DNA of 64,000 nucleotides from Manihot esculenta (GCF_001659605.2 NC_035162.2:29516153-29580152); one strand, 5' to 3'. Shown: positions 25,028-36,449, numbered from the stretch's first letter. Numbers and translations are program-made. The notes: generated by a model not told the origin, from the letters alone.

Positions 25028-25739
25028 GGATTCTCTAGCTATTACGATGCAGTTGGACAACGGAAAGCTTATGGAACCGAAGGACACCAACAAAAAAGGG
25101 TCTATAGGGAATCAGAGACCCGCATTTAGCTTCTTCTCGAAGACCATGATGGTATCCTTAGTAGGAATCAAGCCATTCACACAAATGCATGGAGAAGGAG
25201 TAAAGACACGAAAGGTCGCTCGAGGAATTTGGTAGGTATTATAAAGACGGTCTATATCACGCTCCAATAGGATGGACAGGATGTCACTAATCAAGCTACT
25301 TTAGCTTTCTGGAGCCTCCCTCAATGAAATTATAAGAGTTGGGGCACAGATGAGGCCATCGGATGAGAAGTTCGAGGCAAAACCTCCAATAGGGGTAGGA
25401 GAAGAAGAAGTATTCCTGCTCATATTGAAGAGAAAAAGGAAAATAGAAATTACCGTAAGAAGTATAAATGGAAAATAAGTTGCGAATGAGTCTTTCTGAA
25501 AGTAAAAGATCATAGGTGAAGGCAAAAGTGGTATTTGGGGAAGAAGAAGGGTTCTTATAATATGGTTTTGATGGCAGGCTTTAAGTGCGGCACGAGAAAT
25601 AGGGCAATCATCATTGAGGGGCTAGATAGACGAAACAATATGAATAGTAAAAAATAATCTCAGTGGGCCACATGCTCTAGATTTCGAGAACAGCTATCTT
25701 GTTCGAATCTGAAGAATCGAAAACCAATGGAGAGATCTC

Positions 25740-26270
25740 TGATGCTACATAACAATCACCCCAAGTAAGTCATGAGTTGTCATTGCAAGACAGGTTTACG
25801 TAGCCAGAATTTGATAAGTAAGTAATGTGATCCCGCTCGAGAAAAGGAAGACTCGGACATCTCAACATCCGATTTATCATCAAAACTCACCCTCTTCTAG
25901 ATGAGACGAGTCTCGGTACAAGGTTACCATTATCAGACATAGTCCAGCATATCCCTGTTATACCTATAATCGCGAGATCACCAACCTATTAGGTAGCGAT
26001 ATCCCTTATCAAGTAGTCGGCCATATCATCGCCGGATTATTGAGAAATGCTATATTTATCTCTATCTTCTTACAGTACAAAAGGAGAATAATCACAGAAG
26101 CAAAAGTACGTTATTCTCTTACACAAAAGTTCTAAACAATTTATTGCATTCACTCTCTTCTTCAGTATACTGACTTGAGTGTCAGAGTAGCTGCCATGAG
26201 CACCCACCATCTCACGTTCTTTTCCTTGCGGGTCTAGTCAATCATAGCACATCTCTATTTTTCGACTATA
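25740..26270 (+). repeat. 3' LTR of Tat-like element
   Basis: Related to 12325-12837 over its whole length with many substitutions. It starts TGATGCTACATAACAATC. Its end, TTCGACTATA, has lost the canonical CA. The divergence from the 5' LTR shows an old insertion. Confidence 0.75.
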
Positions 26271-28000
26271 TTAGATATCATTAAAAATATATTTCAATAA
26301 AAAATAATAAGAATGATCATAATTCAATTATAGTAGTATATTTATCTCATGTTCACTCTATCCCATAATTTTTATTCACTTTAATTTTTCATACATATTA
26401 AAAAAAGATAATTTACTTTTTAATTATACCCATATTAAAAATATTAAATTTTATTAAATATAAAAAAAATTATATACTTATTTAGAAAAATAACAATTAG
26501 TGATAGATAACATAAAATTAAATAAAATTATAATAGTTAATATATATATTATCCTAATAAAAGAAAGTGGACAATAGTTTTAAAACAATGAAAAATTTGA
26601 TATAAATAATAAAATAAAAAAATATATTTTATTTACTTTAATTACGTATTTAAATTAGATTTCTCCGAACTAAATTCCTGCATAATTCTATATTTTCCCA
26701 ACTAATTAAAAATTTCCATATGTTTATTATTTTATTAAAATCAACCACATCTCTAGATTGAAAACTGAAAGTTTTTTCTTTTTTTCACAAAATTTGGTCG
26801 CATAAAGAAATTTAAAAAACCGACTAGAGTACTTTACCAACACAATAAAAATGATAGATGCGAATTTAGAATTCTGCATATGCAAACTACTACTGCAGAG
26901 AATAATGAAGTGCAGATCGAATAATGGAATACACCAATGTTATTACAGGCGCGCCTGGACACGAGGCAAACAACGCGATCGACACATACACTTGGAATGA
27001 CTCAAGGCGCTGATATTGCGAAGGCGGTTTCAGCCACGAATTATCTGGTTAATTTCCCCTCTTCCTCCCCTCTTGAGTTGTTAGTTTTGTTGGTACTTCC
27101 TTTTTCTTCTCCTCTTTCGTTGCTGGTTTGCATGGAACTTTCTTCCTAATTATCATTATCATAATCCTCCTCCTAACATATGCCCTTTTTTTTTTCTTTC
27201 TTAAGAAATGGATAATAATATTAAAATGAGTTTATAACTACTAAATCTAAAGTCCTAAATTTAATTTACCATTATTTTTTGCACATATTGCATTTACATA
27301 TTTCTCTCTCAAGAAAAAAAAATCAATTTTACATAAGTTAAAAATAAATCTTGATATTTTTTATATTAAATATGTAGTTATTCTTAATGAACTTATAACA
27401 TAGTATAAATTATATCAACTAATGTAGTACAAGTTATTTAATAATGTATTATTAAATTAATTATATATTAATAAATTAAATTTAAATTGCATTGAAAATT
27501 AAAATTACCATTTTTATGTTATACTTAATTACAAATAACATTCATATAATACATTTTAATTTTTAACTTTTACTTATGTAGAGTAATAAAATAATAATAT
27601 TTTTATATTAATTAATTATACAATGTTTACATAATTTATTTTTATAATTTTTTATTTTTTCACCTTGCATCACTCAAGTGTTCCTAAGCTTCAAGACCCA
27701 TTGACGCCTTAATGCGCCTTCAGAGAGCTAGTTGACATAATAATCGATTAATCAAAACCGATACCATTCTCTCTGACATGTAAAGGAAAATATATATATA
27801 TATTCCTACTTTCTCATAATTTTTTCCACTTTATCTTTTCACATACATTAAGAAATTTAATTTTTTAATTAATTTTTCAATTATACCATAACTTAATTAA
27901 TTTATATATATAGCTCAGCTTAATAAACAGGCATTATTTAACTCTGATAACTTTGACAAAACAAAAACAATGATAAAATTCAGAGAAGAAAAGTTTCGAG
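26271..28000. other. AT-rich spacer with a small higher-GC island
   Basis: Mostly A/T-rich sequence. A GC-richer island at about 26930-27140 holds a 70-codon frame from 26937 (MLLQARLDTRQTTRS..., then MTQGADIAKAVSATNYLV) that I do not recognise. It may be a gene fragment or chance. Bases 27730-28000 are probably the 3' flank of the eIF2-beta gene. Confidence 0.35.
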
Positions 28001-28049
28001 TGTAGACAAACAAAAATCCATGACTTCTCAGCTGCACAGCCTAACCTTC

Positions 28050-28113
28050 AAAGGCTCCTGTCCCAATATCTTCCTACTGCTAATACGGGCAACAAAACCA
28101 GGCATTACAAACC
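28050..28113 (-). repeat. Diverged tandem copy of the last coding exon in the 3' UTR
   Basis: Just after the stop at 28114-28116 the minus strand repeats the exon end. CTGGTTTTGTTGCTCGTGTT (from about 28157) recurs as CTGGTTTTGTTGCCCGTATT (from about 28101), offset 56 bp, including a second GGGACA block. It now lies in the 3' UTR. Confidence 0.7.
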
Positions 28114-31100
28114 TCATGTCCCTGCGTTTCTGCGGCCAACACGAGCAACAAAACCAGCTTTGATTGGGGCAACTGATCGTCCAGAACCACACTACACAAT
28201 TATAAAAACATCAGATAAGAAGAACTGTAAGAAAATGAAATCCATAAGAAATTACAACGAACCAAAACACAGTCACAGTGAGGTTGAGAAAGACAGCTTA
28301 AAGAAAAACACCACAAAACGAACAAGGAATATATTGATATATATATATATATATAAACATGAAACGGGCACTAAGGTATTATATAACAGTTCAGTTATTG
28401 TCAGTACTATATTTTTCTGTCAACGTGAATTTTGCAATCCACCATTATGGCAATAACAGCAAGGCTGACATTACAACATAAGATTTTCTAAAAAGTAAAC
28501 AATAAAGCCAAATGCATTTAGACCCCCTTATCCATAGGGGTGGGCAAATGGTGGTTTTGGTTAGGAACCACAACAAACCAAACTCAACCATAACGGAATT
28601 CATTTTAGGATAAACCGAACCAAACTAAGAGACCAAACTGAACCAAACCAAAGTAAATCAATTTTATTAGGTAAGTTAGATTGGTTCTTGGCCAATATCT
28701 GATTCCTCTCAAATTGAATATTTCATGCAAGAACATCTACAGAAATTCAACTCCAATACACAGCTTTCTAATCGAGTTTAATTTGGAACAGAACATTGAA
28801 GACAAACAAGGCATTGATCTGAACAGAACAATGAAGACAAATAAGGCATTGATCTTCCAATCCTAGCAAGGAAGTCGAAAAAACAAAACATACCCACATC
28901 TAAAATCATTCAGAATTAAACATTTGGATCCATGGACCAGCAAAGAAATCGCAAGACCAGTTGGATTCTAAAGCAAACCCATGTATCCTATATGGAAAAA
29001 AATATAACACTGACAAACAATTCCACCTTGTAATCAATAACTGATTAATTAAAACCCTCAAGTATTGAAATAGAAACTGTCAAGAGCAAAAAGAAGGAAG
29101 AGCAGAAGATGGCCTTGAGACCCAAGTGGACAAATTTTCAACAATCAAATAGCCAAACTTCCTGAAGTGGGGATAGGCATTTATGCAGCGATAGATGGGA
29201 CTGAAAGCATTGGCAGTGCCGGAGGGGAATACCTTGAAACAAAGCTGAGAATGCTCTAATATTCTACAACAGCAATGCCAAAAAAGAATCCTTCTAAATT
29301 TGGGACTGACATGCATCAGAGGAAAAGCCTATAGAGGCAGCGGGCAAATCATCAATGAAATTGAAGACTCACAAAGTTGCAGAGTCGCAGAGCAAAGAAC
29401 AAAGAGGAGAGAAATTGAAAGTGACGATAGGAGAGGAAATTTTCATTTCCAAAGAGCAAAGGCCAAAGGTGGCTTTTCATTTACAAGAAGCCATAAGAAC
29501 CACAATAACCGTTTCAGTTCAGTTTGATTTTTCGAACTTTTCTTTTATAATACAAACAGAACAAACAAATAATACAGTATACAAATTTTTTTTTAAAAAA
29601 AAAAAATCAAAGGAAAAGGACCAAATTGAGGCCTATTACTGATAATTCATGGGTAGAATCAAATGATTAAATTAAGGAGGTTCATGCTTATTATGCAGTT
29701 GTGTATCTTGGTTTTACTTATACCTACCAATATCTATCCATCATAAACTCTGTAAATTTTTTTAAAAATTTGCAGAGCTAGGCCATTACCGTTATATTAG
29801 GGCCATCACAAACCTGTTTCCTTTGCCCATGACCTTGACTGCAAATGCAGCCACAATGCAGATCTAAAACCATGGCTCACCCCTAATTTTACATATCTCA
29901 AACAAGCAATTAGGCTCTTAATTATTTATTTTGTTCAAGTGGAAGCAAGTCGAACAAGGAGAGAGGGAGAGAGAGAGAGAGAGGGAAAATTTAAAAAAAA
30001 AAAAAGTGAGGCCTCAGACTCAATATATCTGTCATCATCCAAACAATCCGACAATGTAGGCAAATCTGAAAAATCATCCTAGGCCTCCTCAAAACAAAGA
30101 TTCAACAAATGGCAATCCAGATACACCACAAAGGCAATAACAGCCAAATTGACGAACTACAACATAAAATTTTCCAAATGAACATCAAAAGTAAAAAAGT
30201 GAAGCAAAATTTGTCTGCAGGACCCTAAACATGGCTCATGTGATTGGAAACCTAGTCTTTTTCCATTGGATAAAAGTTATCTTAAATGCTAGCATGTTTC
30301 TACTGGAACCCCAACTAAGGAGGCCTCAGAACCACCCAATATATCTGTTACAATATATCTGTTATGTTCTAAACGCTCTGATAATGTAGGCAAATTTTAA
30401 AATCATCCTAGGCCTCCTTAAGACAACATCCAGCAAATGACAACTTTATGCACACAGTACACTAGCATGGCAGTAACAGCAATCAACATCAAAGCAGAAA
30501 ACAACGTCGAATGCATCCCAGGGGCCTTGTCCTTATCTCAAATGTACACTTAGGCCCTTCATGATTTGGTTTGCTTAATTGGATTTGAAGTTTATATTTT
30601 TTTAACCAATTAAACTCTTCCAAAATAGAATAATATTTAAATTATTTTTTAAAATATATTACCATTTTATTTTCAAAATATTTTGCTATTAACTGATTCA
30701 TAATGTAATAAACCATCCTAGGACACAACATTTTACAAATGATGATCTAAACTAAACTTCTAATCAAACTATGCAGGCTAATCAAACTAAATAACCATGA
30801 TATTACACAAAATCAATGCCACTGCAATTATCCTCGAGACTCTTTACTTCATGGTGGTGGTGCATTCTGTACATGCAAGTCAGAACTTAGAACAGTAAAA
30901 GTGATTATGATTTCCCAGCCTTCGAAAAATGGACAAATTCCTTTTCTTAGGCAAGTACAAAGCAAGAGTGCTATGGTGCACTCATGCACATTACGAATAG
31001 GAAATGGGATAATCTAAGAATGTATGAACTGTTACCTTCTCGCATCTGAGGAAAAAGAGACGGTTCTCCTTCGAAAGTATAGTGTCTGGACTTTTGCAAC

Positions 31101-33712
31101 CAAGGCAAATGACATACTCATCTGAAAAGTATGAAGATATCACATTGCTCAGCCAACAGGAACATAAACTGTGTTGACAAACAACAACTAGTTCACAACT
31201 TAAGATGAAGTGAAAAAACTTTAAAAGAAGAGGTACTAACTTATATATCGACGCAGGATTCCTTCAAAATTTTTGGGAGCAAATCTCCCCTTAACAACTA
31301 GCCTCTGCTGTCCATCAAGTGATCCACTTGTCCCCAATTCAGCAAGTAAGAAGGCCATGACATGGTCAGGTTGTCGATGCATTCTGATGTAAACCAAAGG
31401 TAGGGAACCATTTTTTTTCCAATTCCAAATAGGAGAAAAGAAATAAAGTTAGCAGTGATATGGCAAATATTATGAACATTAACGTTTTCATCTCAATACA
31501 TGAATCTCATTTCTAAAACAATTAAACAGTACCAAACAAAAAGTCCTAAGTTCTAGAAAGTAGAAGCAGCAAACAAGATCTTACTAAGATGCACACCAAC
31601 TTTCAAAAAAAAAAAAAAGAAAGGAGAGAGAGGGAGAGAAAAAAAGAGGAAAAAAATGTCTTCCCTTGATAAAGCATAATATACAGGCTTGTCTACACAT
31701 GCCACAACAACAGTATACAGGCATTAGTAGAATCACAAGAATGTAAGTAAACCATTATAGATAATCAACAGTGAGCAACTCATGACTTCATGCATACAAA
31801 ATATGCTTTTTAGTGCATATGCATTAATACTAAAAAGCAAAAAAAGAGAGCAACATAAACATACGTCTTGCAGAGATCCATAAAATTCACAAAAACTGTC
31901 TTCTTTGTACCCTCACGAAGAACCTGTGGAGGCCTCATCACAGTTCTCCGCCTATCTCCAGCAAGTTCTGGGTTGTTCTCACGCAAAATGTTGAAGACCC
32001 TCCCAAGGAGCTGTCAAAAAAATTTGGAAAAAAAAGAATGGAATAAATAAGAACATACAACTTATGACCAAGGACAAGAGCATTACCCTTCAGAGTGATT
32101 TAAGCAGTGACACACACACACATACAAAAGGGGTATAATATAAATATGTAATTCATCTGAGAATTCCCCTAAAAACAGCAAAAAACTCATCTTGCCATCC
32201 CACCAAAAATATAAGTCAAAAGGCTTATAAGCTGTACTGCCCACGGCTTCCAAACTACAAGCTTTGAGAAGGATTAGATACACATGGAAGCTATTCAATC
32301 TTGAACCTGTGATCTTCAATCACCAGGAAGCAACCTCATCATTGCACCAAGGCTTACCTCTAGGCAAATGGCCGACAAGAAAACAATTGATCTTGAAGCA
32401 CGTGGACTTTTGCTAGTGCTACATAGGCAGGAAGTAATACATCACCTATCAAATGATAGGTGCACATGCAAGCATAGTATCTTTGCAATTGAATATTATG
32501 AGGTATATTATTACAACTCATGACCAAGAACGAGAGAATCACAACTGAAAATAGCAGAGCAGAGCAAATCAATTTTTACAATATTAAAAAGGCAAATATT
32601 CAAATGAATACTACACCTCCTCATATTCATAATCACGGTCACTCCCTTCCCATGGGTAAAGCTGCTGTTGTAGCTCAATTCCTTCTCCTTCTTCATCCTC
32701 TCCTACATGATCTAAAAAAGCAAGGCAGGCCTCTTAGATTCAGCAATAAAAAATAGTTAAAATAGACTCAAAGCAAGAAACAACTGAAGTTGGCAAATTT
32801 AGAGAATAGGACTTCTTACCATCCAAATCTTCTCGTGCATCTACACTTTCTTCATTTAAAATACTGGTTTCTACCTACAATATCAATCATGATCAGGCAT
32901 TACATGTCCATTGCTTTTGAAGAAATAAATATACATAACATAAAGACAATCATACATCAAGCAGAACCTATTTGCTTACTGGTTTCTTCTTCTTCTTTTT
33001 CAAACCAGTAAAAGTGCTCTCAAGCCCATCAGAGACTACACTTAAAATAAAATAAAACAAAGTAAGCCCCCACAACAAAGTTAATTCATGTTCTTTGACG
33101 CCAAGTATTTCACAAGGTACTTTGTGAAGTAAGTACCAACACACAAGTGTAGAGTGTTCTGCTGTATACACCTGATAATGATACAGTTTTCTCAGCAAGC
33201 TTGTCCACAGAATCATCTGCACTATCCTGTATTACAACCTTCTTCTTCTTCTTCTTTTTGGTTGGATCAAAGGGGGCAAGCTGCAAGATGGAGATACAAG
33301 GACCAGTAAGCCTAATGCAGTAAAAGTAGAACACCTTTATATCAGCTCATAAATTGTAGCATCAAACAATCTTCCACCCCATAATCTTAGAAAGGAGACT
33401 AATTAACTCATTCAGTGCATAAACAGTACATTAACCAAATGGACGGGTTTCAATTAAACAAGAGAATCCTAGAAAAATGTGACCCCACAAATGCCCACAC
33501 CTCTTCTGGAGCATATAAATTGATCCAGTGACACTGTCGAACGCCCAGACCATGAAGAGTAAGGTAAATAAAGTAATACAGGCAACAGATTTCTGATTAG
33601 AACTTTTTGGTCTTATTAAAATAAAGAACACAATCAATGTATGACAACCCGATAGTAGAAATCTTACATCTGCCACCTCGTCCCTCACATCAATGGAAGT
33701 TTCATCCGTCAT
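28114..33712 (-). CDS. eIF2B (eIF2-beta): Eukaryotic translation initiation factor 2 subunit beta (eIF2-beta), nine coding exons
   Basis: Part of the cytosolic eIF2 GTPase complex that brings initiator Met-tRNA to the 40S ribosome. Coding exons on the minus strand are 33712-33668, 33280-33172, 33035-32980, 32874-32820, 32711-32617, 32010-31865, 31383-31241, 31121-31036 and 28191-28114. They total 813 bp, 270 residues, close to the usual plant length. Every intron is GT-AG and phases agree. The protein starts [20 protein letters not shown]. It has lysine blocks at about residues 23-29 and 64-69 (contacts for eIF5 and eIF2B-epsilon in this family), an acidic stretch, the conserved core ([17 protein letters not shown], then [16 protein letters not shown]), and a C2-C2 zinc finger with Cys222, Cys225, Cys243 and Cys246. 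The last cysteine lies in the final exon, past a 2.8-kb intron. The ATG is chosen by frame and family start. It looks intact. Confidence 0.94.
28335..28356. repeat. (AT)n microsatellite in eIF2-beta intron 8
   Basis: An uninterrupted run of about ten AT units inside the last intron. Confidence 0.85.
28535..29885. mobile_element. Possible nonautonomous hAT-like insertion in eIF2-beta intron 8
   Basis: The left end reads TAGGGGTGGGCAAATGG, and the right end, reverse complemented, TAGGGGTGAGCCATGG. This is the TAGGGGTGGGC-type terminus common in plant hAT elements. The 8-bp flanks (CTTATCCA and ATTTTACA) do not match, and I see no transposase, so this is tentative. It would explain much of the 2.8-kb intron. 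Confidence 0.3.
29958..29985. repeat. (GA)n tract
   Basis: A GAGAGGGAGAGAGAGAGAGA-type simple repeat in intron 8, followed by an A tract. Confidence 0.8.
30008..30540. repeat. Local direct duplication inside eIF2-beta intron 8
   Basis: Segments at about 30008-30230 and 30318-30540 share ordered blocks: GAGGCCTCAGA, CAATATATCTGT, GATAATGTAGGCAAAT or GACAATGTAGGCAAAT, ATCATCCTAGGCCTCCT, CAGCAAATG or CAACAAATG, and GGCAATAACAGC or GGCAGTAACAGC. A weaker third copy of the last blocks is near 28445-28530. They are diverged tandem copies. Confidence 0.6.
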
Positions 33713-34480
33713 GACAGCTATAAAACAAGCAGAATTCCAAGAATTAAAATAACATCCAGAATAAAACAAACTCACCATCAATACTATCAACATTAAGAAA
33801 TAAAAGCAGAAGCCCTAAAAATATACAAGAAATACCAATTCTAAAGATAAGAGAGAGAGGTTAAGGAAGCAACGAAGTCAGCAAGGGCATATTTCTCAAA
33901 TGAAGCTTAATACCCTTGAATAGCTTATTGCCGAGCTAAATCTCAAATGATAAGCAAGAAAATAATTACAGGCATTCATCAAATTCAAGATATTGATGAT
34001 CGATTACAGCACTCAATCCAAGTGTTCTAATCAAGCACTTAAAAAATTCAGATTGCCACTAAAAAAACACAGATTACATGCAGGTATAGGTATTTACAGA
34101 ACACAGAATCAGAACGAGGCCACAAAAATAGCAAAAGAACATGCAGTAACTCATCTAAGGAATCGCAGCTATAGGAATAAGAATAAAGAATAGAAGGAAG
34201 CAAAGAAACGACGAGAATGAATCAAAAAAGGCAGGAAAAAAAAAAAAAAAGAAAACAAGAAGGGAGAGGGTAGCCCCAACCTGTTCACTGCAGGAGTGGG
34301 GAGAAACAGGATCAGATAAAAGTGATATTAATCAGGACTCAGCGAGAGAAAAATAATAAAGAAGAAGAGACGGGACTGACCTGTTTCGTCTGCTACGGAC
34401 ACTCGGACGGAGAGAGAAGCGACAGACTATGAATTAGCGCACCGACCTGGGACGTTCTCTTTCTCTTGTGGTGGGTTAAT
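33713..34480 (-). promoter_or_regulatory. 5' UTR, leader intron and probable promoter side of eIF2-beta
   Basis: A 3' splice site TTTTATAG|CTGTC sits 5 nt before the ATG, so the leader is spliced. A good upstream donor, GACGAAACAG|GTCAGT, ends at 34381, within a CT/GA-rich segment up to about 34480 typical of a plant 5' UTR. A possible optional mini-exon (TGCAG|TGAACAG|GTTGGG) lies near 34277. The true start cannot be set without transcripts. Confidence 0.55.
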
Positions 34481-35060
34481 AGAATTTTTTTTGATAAATT
34501 ACTAGTTAATCCTTATAATATATAGAAATTTACTAATTTGCTCACAATTTTAAAAAATATATTAAAATTTTTTAAAGTCTTTCATTCCATGAATTTTAAT
34601 TATTAAATATTAAAAAAAATTTAAAACCTTTCTAATATAAAAAATTAATTAATAAATTTTTTAAATATTTAATAAATCAATTAATAATTTTTTTAAAAAT
34701 ATATAAACTAAATAATAAAAAATTAATAAAGAGACTGATTAATATATTTTTTTAAAATTAAAAAATTTATTAAAAAATTTTTTTATACTACAAAAATTAA
34801 ATAATAATTTTTTTTAACAATGTTAATAAAATAGCATTATAATAAGCTCCGAGAATTATATACAAGAGGATTTAAAAATAAAATCAAAGATCCAATTTAC
34901 AATAAATTAAATTAAGAAATAAAGCAGAATGAATAAAAAAAATTAAATCAACCAAACCAAATCAAATAAAAAAAATAAAACACAACAATCAACTTCACCT
35001 CTATAAATATTGTACTAATAAATATTGTACTAATACTGAAGTCACCATCACCACACCGAT
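34481..35060. other. Very AT-rich block upstream of eIF2-beta
   Basis: Long A and T runs with many self-complementary pieces (AAAAATTTTTT types) and no coding potential. It could be a decayed MITE or a simple AT-rich promoter-distal segment. Confidence 0.4.
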
Positions 35061-35680
35061 GTCTCCATTGATATGCCATCACAATTGACGTCGAGTCAGA
35101 ATGAACAGAAAAATAAGCAATAGATTATGAAACAGACAAGGAAAATGCACATGCAACAGAGACTCAAACTGGAGAAAGCCATCAGAATGAGAAATTAAAA
35201 ACAAACATTCAACCAGCCACAAAGAAAGAGGACGTGGCAGAGCTTGGTATGAGCGATACTCACCAGACTCACCGGACATAGCTGCAGGATCTCCTATTAC
35301 CACATGAAGCAATCAAAGCCCTCAGAATATCCAAATTCAACAAAATAGCTCCCTCATCAAAGACAACAGAACCTGCAAAACATATAAAACAAATGCAAGA
35401 AACGGAAAATAAAACAAAACCACCACAGTTCCGGCAAGAAAGAAATAGAAGACTGTGGCAAATAAGCAATCATTTCCTACCCTAAGTAAGGGAACACCCA
35501 CCATGATTATGCAAGACAACCAACCAAGAAATCACTGTAGAGAACCTCCCCCGACGACGATCGATTTTCAGCCTTAAACTTAGACTCTCGTTAACTTTCT
35601 TCTTCTCGTTCGCTCTTCTCCCTTTTCTCTCTTTTTCTTTCAAGCTGACAGGTATATTTGGTGTAATCATTTGCCATTAC
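35061..35680 (-). other. 5'-leader-like segment of unknown origin
   Basis: The minus strand shows a GA/CT-rich leader (35560-35650), a good 3' splice site GTTCTCTACAG near 35536, and a micro-exon-like ATCCTGCAG|CTATGTCCG|GTGAGT near 35270-35300. No conserved protein follows. It may be an alternative upstream promoter/leader for eIF2-beta or the 5' remnant of another gene. Confidence 0.3.
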
Positions 35681-36064
35681 CCAATAATTTAGCAAGTTTT
35701 TCTTCGAGGATTTTTATAGTTATTAAAAAATAATTTTTTTTAAGATAATAGGAGAGAAAACCTCAAGGTATATAATATAAATACCCAGTGAAAACTAATT
35801 TTGGACTAGTCATAACTTCTTGATTCCACCTAAAAAGGTGATGAGCATTACCTTGGTGAAAGACTAAGAATGTGCAGTCTCTCAATAGACCCCTATTTTT
35901 TATACTAAAATAATTTTTAAAAAGGCAAAGAGATATTTTATGTTATAAAAAATTAATTAAAAAATTAAATAAAAATAATTTATTTACGTAATAAAATTAA
36001 TTAATTAAATTAAAAACAGTTGGTAGAAGATAGTTAACATTTTCTTTTGATTGCTAGAGTTGAA
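35681..36064. other. AT-rich spacer before Tekay-A
   Basis: AT-rich sequence with poly-A/T runs and no gene. It ends in TTGAA, the left flank of Tekay-A. Confidence 0.5.
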
Positions 36065-36238
36065 TGTAATACCCGGCTAGACTCCGGTGTCGGAATTCCT
36101 ACCGTCCGGTGGAATTTCAGATGTCGGAGACCTCTAGAAGGGTAAAACCATGTTTTCATAAAATGTTTTAATGTTTTTGATGATTTTAAGTAAAGAGGAA
36201 ATGAGTTTTTGAATAAAAACACCCTTGAAGGAAACTCA

Positions 36239-36403
36239 GGTTCGGCCGCCGAAACTCAAAGTTCGGCCGCCGAACATGCATACACTTCGGGAGTGCTTTA
36301 GGCCCCCGAAGGCATAAGTGAGGAAAGTCCAGGTTCGGCCGCCGAACCTCAAGTTCGGCCGCCGAACCTCAAGTTCGGCCGCCGAACATGGCATGCATGC
36401 GGA
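36239..36403 (+). repeat. Array of five GCCGCC-containing palindromes upstream of TATA
   Basis: Five copies of TTCGGCCGCCGAA, a perfect 6+6 inverted repeat around one base, lie 40-200 bp upstream of the TATA box. Each holds GCCGCC, the core of the GCC box bound by AP2/ERF factors. Equivalent arrays occur at 55301-55440 (four, two with C-to-T changes), 4110-4240 (four, minus) and 38998-39165 (six, minus). Confidence 0.8.
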
Positions 36404-36440
36404 GGCACTTTCGGCCCCCGAACGTGGCCTGGCCAGCCAC

Positions 36441-36449
36441 TATAAAAGG
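36441..36449 (+). promoter_or_regulatory. TATA box of Tekay-A 5' LTR
   Basis: TATAAAAGG in the conserved context GGCCAGCCACTATAAAAGG. The 3' LTR has the same box at 55483-55490. Confidence 0.7.

Larger units (their letters stand above)
15760..25423 (-). pseudogene. Antisense ORF of Tat-like element (Transposase_28-like plus coiled coil), split by MULE
   Basis: Read on the minus strand from ATG 25423 to 25037 and then from 17337 to about 15760, skipping the MULE. The N-terminal part (MSRNTSSSPTPIGGF) has one in-frame stop at 25301-25303. It continues with VNGLIPTKDTIMVFEKKLNAGLRFPIDPF, shown here in two pieces: VNGLIPTKDTIMVFEKK and LNAGLRFPIDPF. Past the MULE it resumes with HIEPSVVLFFQLYQL near 17290. 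This order is that of the plant 'putative gypsy type transposon' domain (Pfam Transposase_28). The 3' part has a Pro/Ser/Ala linker (16474-16686) and a coiled coil rich in Leu/Glu/Ala heptads (15963-16235). Extra ORFs, some antisense, are known in Tat-lineage elements. Frameshifts make this copy inactive. Confidence 0.62.
12325..26270 (+). mobile_element. Tat-lineage LTR element lacking pol, split by a MULE
   Basis: Two related LTRs of about 0.5 kb (12325-12837 and 25740-26270) flank a decayed gag, an array of about 80-bp repeats and an antisense ORF. No RT, RNase H or integrase core is present. The sequence goes from the gag 3' end (KTTPNRELIGVI near 14300) straight to the region after integrase (AKLDGRVI near 14470), matching the same junction at 63920. 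A MULE occupies 17338-25027. Without the MULE the element is about 6.2 kb. Flanks CATAC (left) and TTAGA (right) do not match, so the exact ends or the target duplication have decayed. Confidence 0.75.

Noticed and set aside
29300..29642. Two overlapping frames of 75 and 95 codons in eIF2-beta intron 8
   Set aside because: No domain, intronic, and within a possible transposon insertion; chance frames are likely.
32968..33334. Separate small ORFs with lysine runs
   Set aside because: They are exons 2 and 3 of eIF2-beta extended into introns, not independent genes.
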